From contig NZ_CP091285.1 of the NCBI RefSeq assembly GCF_021650975.2, forward strand, positions 682,001 to 746,000: DNA of 64,000 nucleotides, read 5' to 3'. The notes beneath the pieces are model-generated. The model made no database searches, was not told where the DNA came from, and was given only the letters and a program-made list of their open reading frames with translations. Positions 27,239 to 38,184 of this stretch are shown here, piece after piece (position 1 is the first letter of the stretch; each line of letters starts with the position of its first letter). The stretch comes from Flavobacterium jumunjinense. Lineage in GTDB: Bacteria > Bacteroidota > Bacteroidia > Flavobacteriales > Flavobacteriaceae. The translations under genes and the position numbers were made by a program.

Positions 27239-29035
27239 ATGAAGAAAATTAGAAACTTTTGTATTATAGCTCACATTGACCATGGTAAAAGTACTTTAGC
27301 AGACCGATTACTTGCTGCTACACAAACTGTAACAGCTCGTGAAGAAAAAGCACAATTACTAGACAATATGGATCTTGAACGTGAACGTGGAATAACAATC
27401 AAGAGTCATGCAATCCAAATGAATTACAATCACAATGGGGAAGATTATATTTTAAATTTGATTGATACACCTGGTCACGTAGATTTTTCATACGAAGTTT
27501 CTCGTTCTATTGCTGCTTGTGAAGGTGCACTTTTAATAGTTGATGCTGCACAAAGTATCCAAGCACAAACAATTTCTAATTTATATTTAGCTTTAGAAAA
27601 TGACTTGGAAATTATTCCGGTTTTGAATAAAGTAGATTTACCAAGTGCTAATCCAGAAGAAGTTAGTGATGATATTATTGATTTATTAGGTTGTAAATTA
27701 GAAGACATTATTCATGCGTCTGGAAAAACAGGTTTTGGTGTAGATAAAATTTTGGAAGCTATTATTGAAAAAGTACCTGCTCCAAAAGGAAATGTTGACG
27801 AACCTCTACAAGCCTTGATTTTTGATTCACACTACAATCCTTTTAGAGGTATTGAAGTAATTTTCCGTGTTAAAAATGGTGAAATAAAGAAAGGTCAGAA
27901 AATTAAATTCATGGCTACTGGTAATGAATATTTTGCTGATGAAGTAGGAACCTTAAAACTAAACCAAGTCCCTAAAAATGTAATATCTACAGGAGATGTA
28001 GGCTATTTAATTTCTGGAATCAAAGAAGCAAAAGAAGTAAAAGTTGGTGATACCCTTACTGATGCAAAAACGCCAACAACTAATATGATTACTGGTTTTG
28101 AAGATGTAAAACCAATGGTATTTGCTGGTATTTACCCCGTAGATACTGAAGATTTTGAAGACTTACGTGCTTCAATGGAAAAACTACAACTAAACGATGC
28201 TTCTTTAGTATTTACTGCTGAAAGTTCTGCTGCATTAGGTTTCGGTTTCCGATGTGGATTCTTAGGAATGCTACACATGGAAATTATCCAAGAACGTTTA
28301 GAACGTGAGTTTGACATGACTGTAATTACTACGGTTCCTAACGTTTCGTATCATGCTTATACAAAAAAAGAGCCTGATACTATTTTAATTGTAAACAACC
28401 CTACCGACTTACCTGAGCCATCAAAATTAGATCGTGTAGAAGAACCATATATAAAAGCAACAATTATTACAAAATCTGATTTTGTGGGTAATGTAATGAG
28501 TTTATGTATTGAAAAGCGTGGAGTTATAACAAATCAAACCTATTTAACTACGGAACGTGTTGAATTAAATTTCGACATGCCATTAGCTGAAATAGTCTTT
28601 GATTTCTACGATAGATTAAAAACAGTTTCAAAAGGATATGCTTCATTTGATTATTCACCTATTGGAATGCGCGAATCTAAATTAGTAAAATTAGATGTCT
28701 TATTAAATGCGCAATCTGTAGATGCACTTTCTGCATTAATTCACGAAAGTAACGCTTACTACATTGGTAAAAAAATGTGTGAAAAGTTAAAAGAATTAAT
28801 TCCAAGACAACAATTTGACATTCCTATTCAAGCTGCGATTGGAGCAAAAGTTATTGCTCGTGAAACTATTAAAGCGTTGAGAAAAGATGTAACTGCAAAA
28901 TGTTATGGTGGAGATATTTCTCGTAAACGTAAATTATTAGAAAAACAGAAAAAAGGTAAAAAACGTATGCGTCAAGTAGGAAATGTTGAAATTCCTCAAG
29001 AAGCGTTTATGGCGGTATTAAAACTGAACGATTAA
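27239..29035 (+). CDS. lepA: Elongation factor 4 (LepA)
   Basis: A 598-residue translational GTPase, the usual length for LepA. The G1 motif is [10 protein letters not shown]3 DTPGHVDF, G4 NKVDLPSA and the effector region RERGITIKS. The C-terminus [17 protein letters not shown] followed by [13 protein letters not shown] is the LepA-specific tail. It back-translocates or remodels stalled ribosomes in the cytoplasm. It is a single-gene unit with its own terminator. Confidence 0.98.
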   Translation: MKKIRNFCIIAHIDHGKSTLADRLLAATQTVTAREEKAQLLDNMDLERERGITIKSHAIQMNYNHNGEDYILNLIDTPGHVDFSYEVSRSIAACEGALLIVDAAQSIQAQTISNLYLALENDLEIIPVLNKVDLPSANPEEVSDDIIDLLGCKLEDIIHASGKTGFGVDKILEAIIEKVPAPKGNVDEPLQALIFDSHYNPFRGIEVIFRVKNGEIKKGQKIKFMATGNEYFADEVGTLKLNQVPKNVISTGDVGYLISGIKEAKEVKVGDTLTDAKTPTTNMITGFEDVKPMVFAGIYPVDTEDFEDLRASMEKLQLNDASLVFTAESSAALGFGFRCGFLGMLHMEIIQERLEREFDMTVITTVPNVSYHAYTKKEPDTILIVNNPTDLPEPSKLDRVEEPYIKATIITKSDFVGNVMSLCIEKRGVITNQTYLTTERVELNFDMPLAEIVFDFYDRLKTVSKGYASFDYSPIGMRESKLVKLDVLLNAQSVDALSALIHESNAYYIGKKMCEKLKELIPRQQFDIPIQAAIGAKVIARETIKALRKDVTAKCYGGDISRKRKLLEKQKKGKKRMRQVGNVEIPQEAFMAVLKLND

Positions 29036-29052
29036 TAAAAAGAATAGATAGA

Positions 29053-29098
29053 AAAAAGAGAAACCCGATAACTTTCATTATCGGGTTTCTCTTTTTTT
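29053..29098. terminator. Strong bidirectional terminator after lepA
   Basis: A long stem (AGAGAAACCCGATAA paired with TTATCGGGTTTCTCT) with a six-base loop, flanked by A-runs on the left and T-runs on the right. It can end lepA on the plus strand and the M1-peptidase gene on the minus strand. Confidence 0.88.
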
Positions 29099-29133
29099 AT
29101 TGTGTCTAGAAATTCAAAAGACTCTTTTTCAAG

Positions 29134-32100
29134 TTATAAATCGATACGATTATCATTGGAATTCACATCAATTAATTTATTGAGTGGATCAATTCCTACT
29201 TGACTTGGAACTTCATCTACTATCACTGTTATTTTATTATTTATTTCCGTTATTTTATGCTTTTTCAAATAGAGTTCTTTATCCGTTTTCTTTCCGTTTT
29301 TTTCAACTTTAGAAAACACTCCTACATCTATATAATCAGCTAAAGGATATGATTCCGTTTCGTATTTATCATCTTTACCCTTATGTTTTAATGTCTTCCC
29401 TGATTTATCTTTATAAACTCTTTCTCCTAAATCATCCGCCTTATATTTTACTACTTCTAGTTCCATATCAACTTGATACTTCCCGTTAGGCAATTTTTTA
29501 TACGTTGCGCTTTTTACACGATTTTCATACAAGGTAATCGTTTCAAACATATCATTAATTACATATTGTAGTGAATCTGGTGTTACATCTCTTAACTCTT
29601 TAACCATCTCTAATGAGTTTGTATAAGGTGCTTCTTGGAAAGCAACTTTACTTACATATTTCTTCAATGCATTATTCATGTTCTTTTCTCCAATATAATC
29701 ACTCAAAGCATACAAAACCATAGATCCTTTGTAATAATGAATATACTGTTGATTTTCATTATACATTAAAGGTTTTTCTTTTTTATTCTCAAAACTTCTT
29801 CCTGTTAAATAAGTATCTAAAGACTCTTTAAGGAATTTTCTCATTTGCGATTTTCCATATTCTTTTTCTAGAACCATTAGAGAACTATATTCCGACAAAC
29901 TCTCCGATAACAATGTTGCTCCTTGAACATTAGCTCCTATAACTTGATGTGCCCACCATTGATGTGCAACTTCATGTGCTGTTACAGAAAAAGGGTAATC
30001 TACTGATTTCTCATCTTCATCATCTACCGCAGCAATGAAACCGATACTTTCTGAAAAAGGAATTGTATTTGCAAACGATTGTGCAAACCCTCCTCCTGTT
30101 CTTGGAAATTCAATAATTCGAACTTGTTTATGTTGGTACGGACTGAAATTTTCTGTGTAATAATCTAACGACTTTTTTACTCCTTTAATCATTCTGTCCA
30201 AATTATACTCATGCCCTTTATGGTAATAGATTTCAATATTAACATCGTTCCATTTGTCTTTTTTAACTTCATATTTAGCAGACTGAAAAGCATAGAAATT
30301 TAGCATCTTCTTATCCATCTTATAATGAAAAAAGTTTCTCCCATCTTTCTCCCATTTCTTTGTCAAATATCCTGGAGCAATTGCTGTTTGATCATTAGAT
30401 GTACTAATTGTTGTTTCAAATGTAATCCAATCTGAGTCTGAACTAATATAGGTGTTTTTTCTAGCAATTGAATCGGTAGGACTTGCCATTCGTTCTTTTG
30501 GTTTCAAACCATATTTCTCTCTTATTTCGTCATCTGAAATCTCTCCTCCATCGGAATATCCAATAGAAGGAAACGCTCCGTTATTTATAAAAGTACCATT
30601 ATTTATTATAGGTGAATTATCTTTAAATAAAGTATTTGGCTTGTTTTTAATTGCAAATGTCATTGTTATAGAATCACCTGCTAATAGTGGTTTGTCTAAT
30701 TTGTAAATATCAAAATTAAAAACTGTATCCTTTGACACCACTTTATAAGCTACATTAAAATCAATTTTCGCTTCTTCTGATCGATTTATAAAAATTGTAT
30801 CTATTGCACTATTTGTTTTGTTTTTTAAAACATAAGTACCATTTACATTATAATTTCTTTCATCTGGAAAAATATCCAAATCGATTTTTACATCTGTAAT
30901 TCTTGGTTGCAATCTGTTTTCATACTTTTTATACTTCTTCTCCCATTCAACTCTTTCTTTTTCAGCATCATTTGAAGATTTATAAGTATTTACTATATTG
31001 TCTTGATAATATATCGTACTTCCTAATGCAATAAAACCAAGAAAAGATAATGTTAAAGGAATTGCGGTTCTTTTATTCAATCTTGAAAACGCTTCTTTTA
31101 TTCTTTCTTTTGCTGGTTTTCCCATTCCTCTTTTAAAGAACAATAACCCTAGGAAGAAAAAAACAATACCTAGCAACAACCAATATAATTTATATACAAA
31201 ATACAATCCTAAAGTGTGTCCATAACCATTCATATCAGAATAACGATAACCAGTATCACTATTAAATTGAAAAACATCTTGTTCTATTCCCATTACTGAT
31301 AAATAATTCAATCCAATAGACAGCATCAGTAATACAAAAAAACCAAGTAAATAATTTTTGAATAATGACTGAATGACAATAGCTAAAAATGCCCAAATAA
31401 CATAATGAATCAAACTAATCGTATATAATTCTTTTAAATAGTGTCCAATTTCGAAATTAAAATACCCTTTATACATTTGAAAGAGTATTCCTGAAATCAT
31501 TATTACCGCCAATAAAACTATTTGCATTTTAACAATTGCGATGAATTTAGACAACAACAAAACCCAATTTGGTGTTGGTGTTACATCAACTAAATGATTC
31601 ATTCTTGTAGTTGCTCCTCTATGAATCAACAAGCCTGTAAATAGAAAAGTAAGCATATTAATGAACAAACCAAAAATATTTCCTGGTACTGCTAGCATTT
31701 GCCAAGTAGTTGGATATGTTTCGGTACCATAGAATTCTCCCGATGATACTGCCATTAATAAAATAAAAATCATTCCTACTAATAGAATACTAATAAAAAT
31801 CCAGTTTTTAACAATGAATTTAAAATCTACTTTAGCTAAACTCCAAGTGGTTTTTAATTTTTGTAGTATTGAATAATCATAGGTTACTTTAGTTAGATTA
31901 ATCTTAGTGATTCCACCAAAATTATTCTTCACCATTCTATCACTACTCTTACTTTTTCTAAATGTTAATGCGTTTTGAGTAAAAGAGAAGTATTTATAAA
32001 TAAATCCTAAAATAAGTACAGAAATGGAAAGCCATAGAATACGATTATAGATTAAGACTCCTTTAAAAGGGAGTACGTTATTATTTTTTTCAAAAACGGT

Positions 32101-32781
32101 CCAATATTTAGTATAATACTTCAAAGCATCACTTCCAAAAGGTTCGAATAATGCTACCAAAAACTTATTGTCTACATTTTGTGTAAAATTACTTACTATC
32201 TCCTGTAGAAAAAACAATATTAATACTGTAATGAATCCAATTGAAATGTTTCTAAAGATAGTAACTACCGCAAAAACAATTACTCCATAAGTAAACAAGT
32301 TTGGGATAATAAAAATCAAATAAGTTTGTATATATGCTGTAAAGCTATGTTCGCCTAATAAATTTGGGTTTACTCCTGGCAAGAAAGAAGCCAAAAAAGC
32401 AGCTATTCCAATAAAAACAGTAATAAGTATAACTATTGAAAAAGAGCTTAAGAACTTCCCCATTAAATAATCCCACTTCCTAAAAGGATAGGAAAATAAA
32501 ATAGAATGCATATTATATTTAAAATCACGATATACAGATGCTCCTACAATTGAAGGCAGTAAGAAGTAAATAAATACCGAAAGACTGTTCAACATTTGAT
32601 TAATAGCTATTGGAGAGTTTGCCAATGCTCTTGAAGAAGTTGTTGATGAAAAACTATCAAAAATTCCTAAGCTACTTCCCATTATCAATAATGAAATCAC
32701 AAAAAAGATAGCTATGTATATGTATAAAAGTGGACTTTTCAGCCATCTTTTAATTTCGAAAGTAAAAATTGTTTTAAACAT
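29134..32781 (-). CDS. ABC permease fused to M1-family aminopeptidase
   Basis: A 1215-residue fusion. The first half (about residues 1-580) has two sets of ABC-2-like transmembrane helices. After a further helix near residue 585 comes an extracytoplasmic M1 metallopeptidase region with HEVAHQWW (zinc ligands H936 and H940, catalytic E937) and downstream SESLSEYSSL. Fused permease/M1 proteins with a separate ATPase are widespread in Bacteroidota. The ATPase gene is 2 bp upstream. Peptide import, processing or envelope homeostasis is possible; the substrate is not known. Confidence 0.88.
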   Translation of the reverse strand: MFKTIFTFEIKRWLKSPLLYIYIAIFFVISLLIMGSSLGIFDSFSSTTSSRALANSPIAINQMLNSLSVFIYFLLPSIVGASVYRDFKYNMHSILFSYPFRKWDYLMGKFLSSFSIVILITVFIGIAAFLASFLPGVNPNLLGEHSFTAYIQTYLIFIIPNLFTYGVIVFAVVTIFRNISIGFITVLILFFLQEIVSNFTQNVDNKFLVALFEPFGSDALKYYTKYWTVFEKNNNVLPFKGVLIYNRILWLSISVLILGFIYKYFSFTQNALTFRKSKSSDRMVKNNFGGITKINLTKVTYDYSILQKLKTTWSLAKVDFKFIVKNWIFISILLVGMIFILLMAVSSGEFYGTETYPTTWQMLAVPGNIFGLFINMLTFLFTGLLIHRGATTRMNHLVDVTPTPNWVLLLSKFIAIVKMQIVLLAVIMISGILFQMYKGYFNFEIGHYLKELYTISLIHYVIWAFLAIVIQSLFKNYLLGFFVLLMLSIGLNYLSVMGIEQDVFQFNSDTGYRYSDMNGYGHTLGLYFVYKLYWLLLGIVFFFLGLLFFKRGMGKPAKERIKEAFSRLNKRTAIPLTLSFLGFIALGSTIYYQDNIVNTYKSSNDAEKERVEWEKKYKKYENRLQPRITDVKIDLDIFPDERNYNVNGTYVLKNKTNSAIDTIFINRSEEAKIDFNVAYKVVSKDTVFNFDIYKLDKPLLAGDSITMTFAIKNKPNTLFKDNSPIINNGTFINNGAFPSIGYSDGGEISDDEIREKYGLKPKERMASPTDSIARKNTYISSDSDWITFETTISTSNDQTAIAPGYLTKKWEKDGRNFFHYKMDKKMLNFYAFQSAKYEVKKDKWNDVNIEIYYHKGHEYNLDRMIKGVKKSLDYYTENFSPYQHKQVRIIEFPRTGGGFAQSFANTIPFSESIGFIAAVDDEDEKSVDYPFSVTAHEVAHQWWAHQVIGANVQGATLLSESLSEYSSLMVLEKEYGKSQMRKFLKESLDTYLTGRSFENKKEKPLMYNENQQYIHYYKGSMVLYALSDYIGEKNMNNALKKYVSKVAFQEAPYTNSLEMVKELRDVTPDSLQYVINDMFETITLYENRVKSATYKKLPNGKYQVDMELEVVKYKADDLGERVYKDKSGKTLKHKGKDDKYETESYPLADYIDVGVFSKVEKNGKKTDKELYLKKHKITEINNKITVIVDEVPSQVGIDPLNKLIDVNSNDNRIDL

Positions 32782-32783
32782 AA

Positions 32784-33659
32784 TTAATTATCGTTTTTTA
32801 GAGTCACAAAATATACATCTTCTAAAACAGGAGTAGCTTTAGAAAAGGTTTCATTCGGTTGTTCATTACTAAACACTCTTATGTTTAATGTATTATCTTC
32901 ATTATAGTTTGATGAAATTACAGAGAAGTCTTTTTCATACTTTTCTAATTCTTGTCTATCTACAATCTTTGTCCAAATTTGCCCTTCTAACTTTTGAGTT
33001 GCTTCTTTTGGAGTACCTTTACTCAGTATTTTACCTCCATTTAAAATTGCCATTTCATTACATAATTCTTTAACATCCTCTACAATATGTGTAGAAAAGA
33101 TAACTGTATTATTAGTTCCTATTTCTCTCAATACATTTAGAAAACGATTCCTTTCGGCAGGATCTAAACCAGCAGTAGGTTCATCAACAATAATTAACTT
33201 TGGATTGTTAAGCAACAATTGAGCAATTCCAAAACGTTGTTTCATTCCTCCAGAGTAACCATTCACATGTTTCTTTCTTACTTCATATAAATTAGTTACT
33301 TCTAAAACTTCTTTTACAATAGTTTCTCGTTCTTTCTTTGAAGCAATTCCTTTCAAACGCGCAAAATAGTCTAATAAATCTTCTGCTGACATACTTGGAT
33401 ATACTCCAAATTCTTGAGGTAAATAGCCTAATATTTTTCTTAATTCAATTTGATCTTTTAGTATATCAATTCCATCAAACTCTATAGTTCCTGAATCTGG
33501 TTGTTGAAGCGTAGCTATTGTTCTCATCAAACTTGATTTCCCTGCTCCATTAGGTCCTAATAAACCAAACATTCCAGCACCAATTTCTAAATTTAAGCCA
33601 TCAAGTGCTTTAACCCCATTACCGTAAGTCTTACTTAAGTTATTTATCTTTAGCTTCAT
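32784..33659 (-). CDS. ABC transporter ATP-binding protein
   Basis: A 291-residue ATPase with Walker A GPNGAGKSS, signature GYSGGMKQR, Walker B LIIVDEPTAGLD and switch His in FSTHIV. The C-terminal extension of about 70 residues is typical of ATPases that pair with large ABC-2 permeases. It is the energy subunit of the permease/M1 fusion encoded immediately downstream. Confidence 0.92.
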   Translation of the reverse strand: MKLKINNLSKTYGNGVKALDGLNLEIGAGMFGLLGPNGAGKSSLMRTIATLQQPDSGTIEFDGIDILKDQIELRKILGYLPQEFGVYPSMSAEDLLDYFARLKGIASKKERETIVKEVLEVTNLYEVRKKHVNGYSGGMKQRFGIAQLLLNNPKLIIVDEPTAGLDPAERNRFLNVLREIGTNNTVIFSTHIVEDVKELCNEMAILNGGKILSKGTPKEATQKLEGQIWTKIVDRQELEKYEKDFSVISSNYNEDNTLNIRVFSNEQPNETFSKATPVLEDVYFVTLKNDN

Positions 33660-33955
33660 AATCTACTATTTGTTTATTTTTTTAATATACTTTTGCCGTC
33701 CATTTTATGCATTATGCATTACAAACCGTTCTTTATTTTAATTCTATTTTTCATTAATTAACTCCTTTATATGTAAACAAACCTTCATAAAAGTTACAGT
33801 TTTCTCTAAATTCTTTAACATTTTTTTCACAAATTGGAATAGAAACACATTATTAACCAATAGTAAAACCAACATTTTTTCTTTTAAACAAGATATACTT
33901 AAAAAAAATCCTTAACTTTATTATAATCAATTGATTTTCAAACCCCAAAGATATC

Positions 33956-36900
33956 ATGATAAAAAAACTACTCCTACTAGTATGGCTTTTGCCATTAACC
34001 GCCTATTCCCAAACAATTACAGTAGATGACACAAGCAATACGCCTACTGATTTAGTCAATTTACTACTTGGGAACTCTTGTACAGACGTGTCGAATATTC
34101 AAATTTCTTCTAGTCAATCTGTTGCTTACTTCAACAATAACGCTTCTGTTTTTCCTATAAATGAGGGAATAATAATACGAAGTGGAATTGCGAGACATTC
34201 CGAAGGAGCTTATACCGGAAACAATCTAGATAGTCAACAAAATACTCAAGGTGATCCTGGTTTACAAAACATCATCAACAATCTTGGACAATCTGGAAAT
34301 ATAACAGATGTTGCTTTCCTGCAATTCGATTTCATTCCGTTATCTTCTAACTTTAGTTTTGATTTTCTATTTGCTTCCAATGAATATGGACAATGGCAAT
34401 GTGCGTCTTTCGATACTTTTGCCTTTTTCTTGACAGATTTAGCAACGAACACAACAACAAACTTAGCTGTTATTCCAAACACAAACACACCTGTCTCTGT
34501 CTTAAACATTAGAGACCAAGCCTTCAATGGTAATTGTTTGTCTTCAAACCAAAGCTTATTTAGCACATACAACGTTAGTAACCCAAGTGCTTCAACCCTT
34601 AATATGAGAGGCCATACTAATGTAATGAATGCTTCGGCTGCCGTTGTTCCAAATAACACGTATCGAATTAGACTTGTAATTGGTGACTACCAAGATTTCA
34701 GGTATGATTCTGCTGTATTTTTAGCTTCTGGAAGTTTTATTACTACGCTTGATTTAGGACCCGATACCACAATTTGTTCTGGTGACAGTACTACCATAAC
34801 AACAGGCTTAAGCAATACCGACTTTAATCATAGCTGGACAAGAAATGGTAATCCATTAACAGAAACGAGCAATACATTAACCGTTACTCAAAACGGAATT
34901 TACGAAGTAACCGCAACTAAAATTGGTACTAGCTGTATAATTACGGATCAAATTGAATTTACCGATCTTTCAGTTTCTAATCCTACAGACTTAATTGCGT
35001 GTAATTCTGGAAGCGCAAATTATAATTATGAGTTATCTAGAAATAATGAGTTAGCACTTGGCATCGACGATGTTGTTTATGATATTGAATACTATACTTC
35101 TATTGCTGATGCAACAGCACACATAAATGCTATTCCACAAGCACAGTGGAACAATTATTCAAGCTCTGGAAACGAAACTATTTATTTAGCATTATTAAAT
35201 ACTAATTCTGGAATTTTTTGTGATGCCATTTATTCCTTCGATTTATTAATCGATACACCAATTACAATTAATCCAATTGGCACTATAGAGAATTGTGATT
35301 CTCCATCTGGACTTACAGTAGACTTAGTTAATCATATATTAACCAGCAATCCTCAGCTTTCTCCGAACTACAACCTCCTTTTTTATGCGACACAGACAGA
35401 AGCACAAACTGGTGGAAGCGGAAACTTCTCAAATCCGAACAATTATGCAGTAACTACAGGTGTTGGAACACAGACTATTTGGGTGAGAGCAGAATCTTCA
35501 GCGAATTCGCTTTGTTTTGAAGTTGCTAATTTTGACATAACGATACATCCGTTACCTTTAATTGACACTCTTGCAGATGTAATTGAATGTCAAGACTACA
35601 CGCTACCTGTTATTACTAATGGAAATTATTTTTCTGGTCCAAGTGGTACTGGCACAGCTTATAATGCGGGAGACATAATAGATATTGGTGGCACTTACTT
35701 TATTTTTAACGGCCCTGATGTTAACGGATGTTCAAATGAGTCTTCTTTCCAAATTACATTGATTGACGATTATGCTATACCTTTAGAACATTGTGGTGAA
35801 TTCATCGTTCCAGCCCCACCAGCTGGAGCCTTCTACGAACAAACTGGAGGACCGACAAACGCATCAAACATTGTAATACCTAGCGGAACTATTATTACTT
35901 CTAACCAAACTATCTATTTTTATGCTGATGTAAACGGGTCATTTTGTAAAGAAGAAGCCTTTCCTCTTATCATTCATCCTTTACCTCCAGTTGATACATT
36001 AACAGACGTTACAACTTGTGTAAGCTACAATTTACAGCCTTTAACTAACGGAAGTTATTTTGATGCATCTGGTAACCCACTCAACGTGGGTGATGCTATT
36101 ACTTCAACACAAGTAATTACTATTATGAATGGCCCAGATATTAATGGTTGTACCGATCAAAGTACGTTTACCATTTTTATAATCAATAATGTTGGGAATC
36201 AAATTTCATGCGGAAGCTATACTTTACCAAATCTTGATGCTGGAAATTATTACACTGGCCCAACTGGAACAGGAACATTAATTCCCGCTCAAACCGTTAT
36301 TACAACATCTCAAACGATCTACATATATGCAAATACTAGTACAGCACCAAACTGCACAGACAATATGTCTTTCATTGTAGACATTCTACCTGTACCTCCA
36401 GTTGACACTTTAGCAGATGTGACCGAATGTGAACTTTTTATTTTACCTACCTTAACGAATGGTAATTATTTTACAGCTCCTAATGGTGGTGGGACGATGT
36501 TAAACGCTGGTGACATAATCGATCTAAACGGAGCCAATCTTCCTGGTACCTATTATATTTATACCCCAGCCAATAGTGTTGGTTGCGACAATCAATCTTC
36601 ATTCAATGTAACAATAAACCCCCTTCCGTTGGTTGATACTGTTGGTGACTTATATTTCTGCGCCCCTTATTCGCTACCAGACCCTATTAATGGCGACTAT
36701 TTTACAGAACCAAATGGAGCAGGTACATTAGTAACACCGTCGATGGTATTTGATGAAACACAAATGTTCTATATTTATAATATTGAACCGAGTACTGGTT
36801 GTTTTGTGAATATTCCATTTACAGCCTACTACAACTTCATTGGACTACCAGATTATGACAATGAAATTGGATGTGATTCTTTTACTTTACAAACTTTAAC

Positions 36901-38125
36901 ACATTCTGCACCATATCCAGATAATTATACAATAAATTATTATTCTCAATCAGGTGGAAATGCTGTTGATTTAATTAGTCCAAGTAATTATACACTTACC
37001 AACACACAAACCGTTTATGTTTTTGCAAGTAATGGAGATCGTTTCCCATGTACAGAAGAAAAGAGTTTTACAGTGACTATTTCGGAAACACCCGATTTAA
37101 ATAGTTATGCAGTAAATTTCGCGTCACTTGATGGGACAAATCATTGCGGGTCGTTTACATTACCCACTTTGACACCTACTACCTATACTCTAAACTATTA
37201 TAGTCAAGCAGGTGGAAACGCCTCTGATATTATAAATCCGAGTAATTATACATATTCTGTATCTCCTGGTACAACGAGTCAGACTTTTACAGTATGGGTA
37301 TATGCTACAGCAACCGACAATACTAATTGTTCAGATGAGACACAGTTTCAATTTACCGTTTATCCACTTTCAACATTCAATGTTGAAGATGGTATAATTT
37401 GTGTGCATCCCCAGACTGGAGTTGTTGAAAACACAACTACATTACAGATAATACAAAATGGGAATTTCAATCCTACAAATTACAATATCGAATGGTATTT
37501 AAATAACATATTAATGGGTAACGGTTTCCAATATGTTGCAGACCAAATTGGTACTTATACAATAGTTCCAATTCGTTTAACTCCTGAAAACGCACCCGAT
37601 TGTTCTTATGCACCAACAACTGCAACAGTTACACAATCTAGTGTTGCAGTTGCAGAAGTTGTACTAACGGACTCATTTGAAGAAGTAGCCATCGCGACAC
37701 TGGTTATTAATAATGGTTTTGGAACTTACGAGTATCAATTAGATGATGGAAATTTTCAATCTAATAATCAATTCTACAATGTAAGTTCTGGAGATCATAC
37801 TATTACTGTAAATGACATTAATGGAAATTGTGGAGATACTGTAATTTCATTTACTGTAATTAAGTACCCTAAATTCTTTACACCTAATGGAGATGGCTAT
37901 AATGACAGGTGGAATATTTTCGACTTAGAAGATGATGGAACAGCAAACATTTCTATATTTGATCGCTATGGAAAATTAATAAAACAAATTAGTCCAAGCG
38001 GAAGCGGTTGGGACGGAACGTTTAATGGGACCCCTTTACCGTCAACCGATTATTGGTTTGTTGTAGATTACACCTATAATAATCAAAAAAGAAAATTTAG
38101 AGCTCATTTTACCATGAAAAGATAG
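33956..38125 (+). CDS. T9SS type B secreted protein with choice-of-anchor L domain
   Basis: A 1389-residue cell-surface or secreted protein. A signal peptide (LLLLVWLLPLTAYSQ) is followed by a choice-of-anchor L-like domain (VAFLQFDFIPLSSNFSFDFL, FASNEYG; about residues 25-265). Next come many Ig-like or adhesin-like repeats of about 90-110 residues, marked by phrases such as PLPLVDTLADVTECE and TNGNYF. The last 85 residues (KYPKFFTPNGDGYNDRWNIF onward) are the type B sorting domain of type IX secretion. Adhesion to surfaces or polymers is likely. It is monocistronic, with a strong terminator after it. Confidence 0.92.
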   Translation: MIKKLLLLVWLLPLTAYSQTITVDDTSNTPTDLVNLLLGNSCTDVSNIQISSSQSVAYFNNNASVFPINEGIIIRSGIARHSEGAYTGNNLDSQQNTQGDPGLQNIINNLGQSGNITDVAFLQFDFIPLSSNFSFDFLFASNEYGQWQCASFDTFAFFLTDLATNTTTNLAVIPNTNTPVSVLNIRDQAFNGNCLSSNQSLFSTYNVSNPSASTLNMRGHTNVMNASAAVVPNNTYRIRLVIGDYQDFRYDSAVFLASGSFITTLDLGPDTTICSGDSTTITTGLSNTDFNHSWTRNGNPLTETSNTLTVTQNGIYEVTATKIGTSCIITDQIEFTDLSVSNPTDLIACNSGSANYNYELSRNNELALGIDDVVYDIEYYTSIADATAHINAIPQAQWNNYSSSGNETIYLALLNTNSGIFCDAIYSFDLLIDTPITINPIGTIENCDSPSGLTVDLVNHILTSNPQLSPNYNLLFYATQTEAQTGGSGNFSNPNNYAVTTGVGTQTIWVRAESSANSLCFEVANFDITIHPLPLIDTLADVIECQDYTLPVITNGNYFSGPSGTGTAYNAGDIIDIGGTYFIFNGPDVNGCSNESSFQITLIDDYAIPLEHCGEFIVPAPPAGAFYEQTGGPTNASNIVIPSGTIITSNQTIYFYADVNGSFCKEEAFPLIIHPLPPVDTLTDVTTCVSYNLQPLTNGSYFDASGNPLNVGDAITSTQVITIMNGPDINGCTDQSTFTIFIINNVGNQISCGSYTLPNLDAGNYYTGPTGTGTLIPAQTVITTSQTIYIYANTSTAPNCTDNMSFIVDILPVPPVDTLADVTECELFILPTLTNGNYFTAPNGGGTMLNAGDIIDLNGANLPGTYYIYTPANSVGCDNQSSFNVTINPLPLVDTVGDLYFCAPYSLPDPINGDYFTEPNGAGTLVTPSMVFDETQMFYIYNIEPSTGCFVNIPFTAYYNFIGLPDYDNEIGCDSFTLQTLTHSAPYPDNYTINYYSQSGGNAVDLISPSNYTLTNTQTVYVFASNGDRFPCTEEKSFTVTISETPDLNSYAVNFASLDGTNHCGSFTLPTLTPTTYTLNYYSQAGGNASDIINPSNYTYSVSPGTTSQTFTVWVYATATDNTNCSDETQFQFTVYPLSTFNVEDGIICVHPQTGVVENTTTLQIIQNGNFNPTNYNIEWYLNNILMGNGFQYVADQIGTYTIVPIRLTPENAPDCSYAPTTATVTQSSVAVAEVVLTDSFEEVAIATLVINNGFGTYEYQLDDGNFQSNNQFYNVSSGDHTITVNDINGNCGDTVISFTVIKYPKFFTPNGDGYNDRWNIFDLEDDGTANISIFDRYGKLIKQISPSGSGWDGTFNGTPLPSTDYWFVVDYTYNNQKRKFRAHFTMKR

Positions 38126-38128
38126 ATC

Positions 38129-38164
38129 AAAAAAACGCTTAGTGTTTCACTAAGCGTTTTTTTC
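38129..38164. terminator. Bidirectional terminator after the T9SS protein
   Basis: AAAACGCTTAGTG pairs with CACTAAGCGTTTT around a three-base loop, with an A-run before and a T-run after. It serves the plus-strand gene and the convergent FtsX-type permease. Confidence 0.88.
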
Positions 38165-38184
38165 TTTTATACTTTTAATCCTAA

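Noticed and set aside
34246..34659. A 137-codon open frame on the minus strand
   Set aside because: Antisense to the choice-of-anchor L domain of the T9SS-secreted protein; no independent signal.
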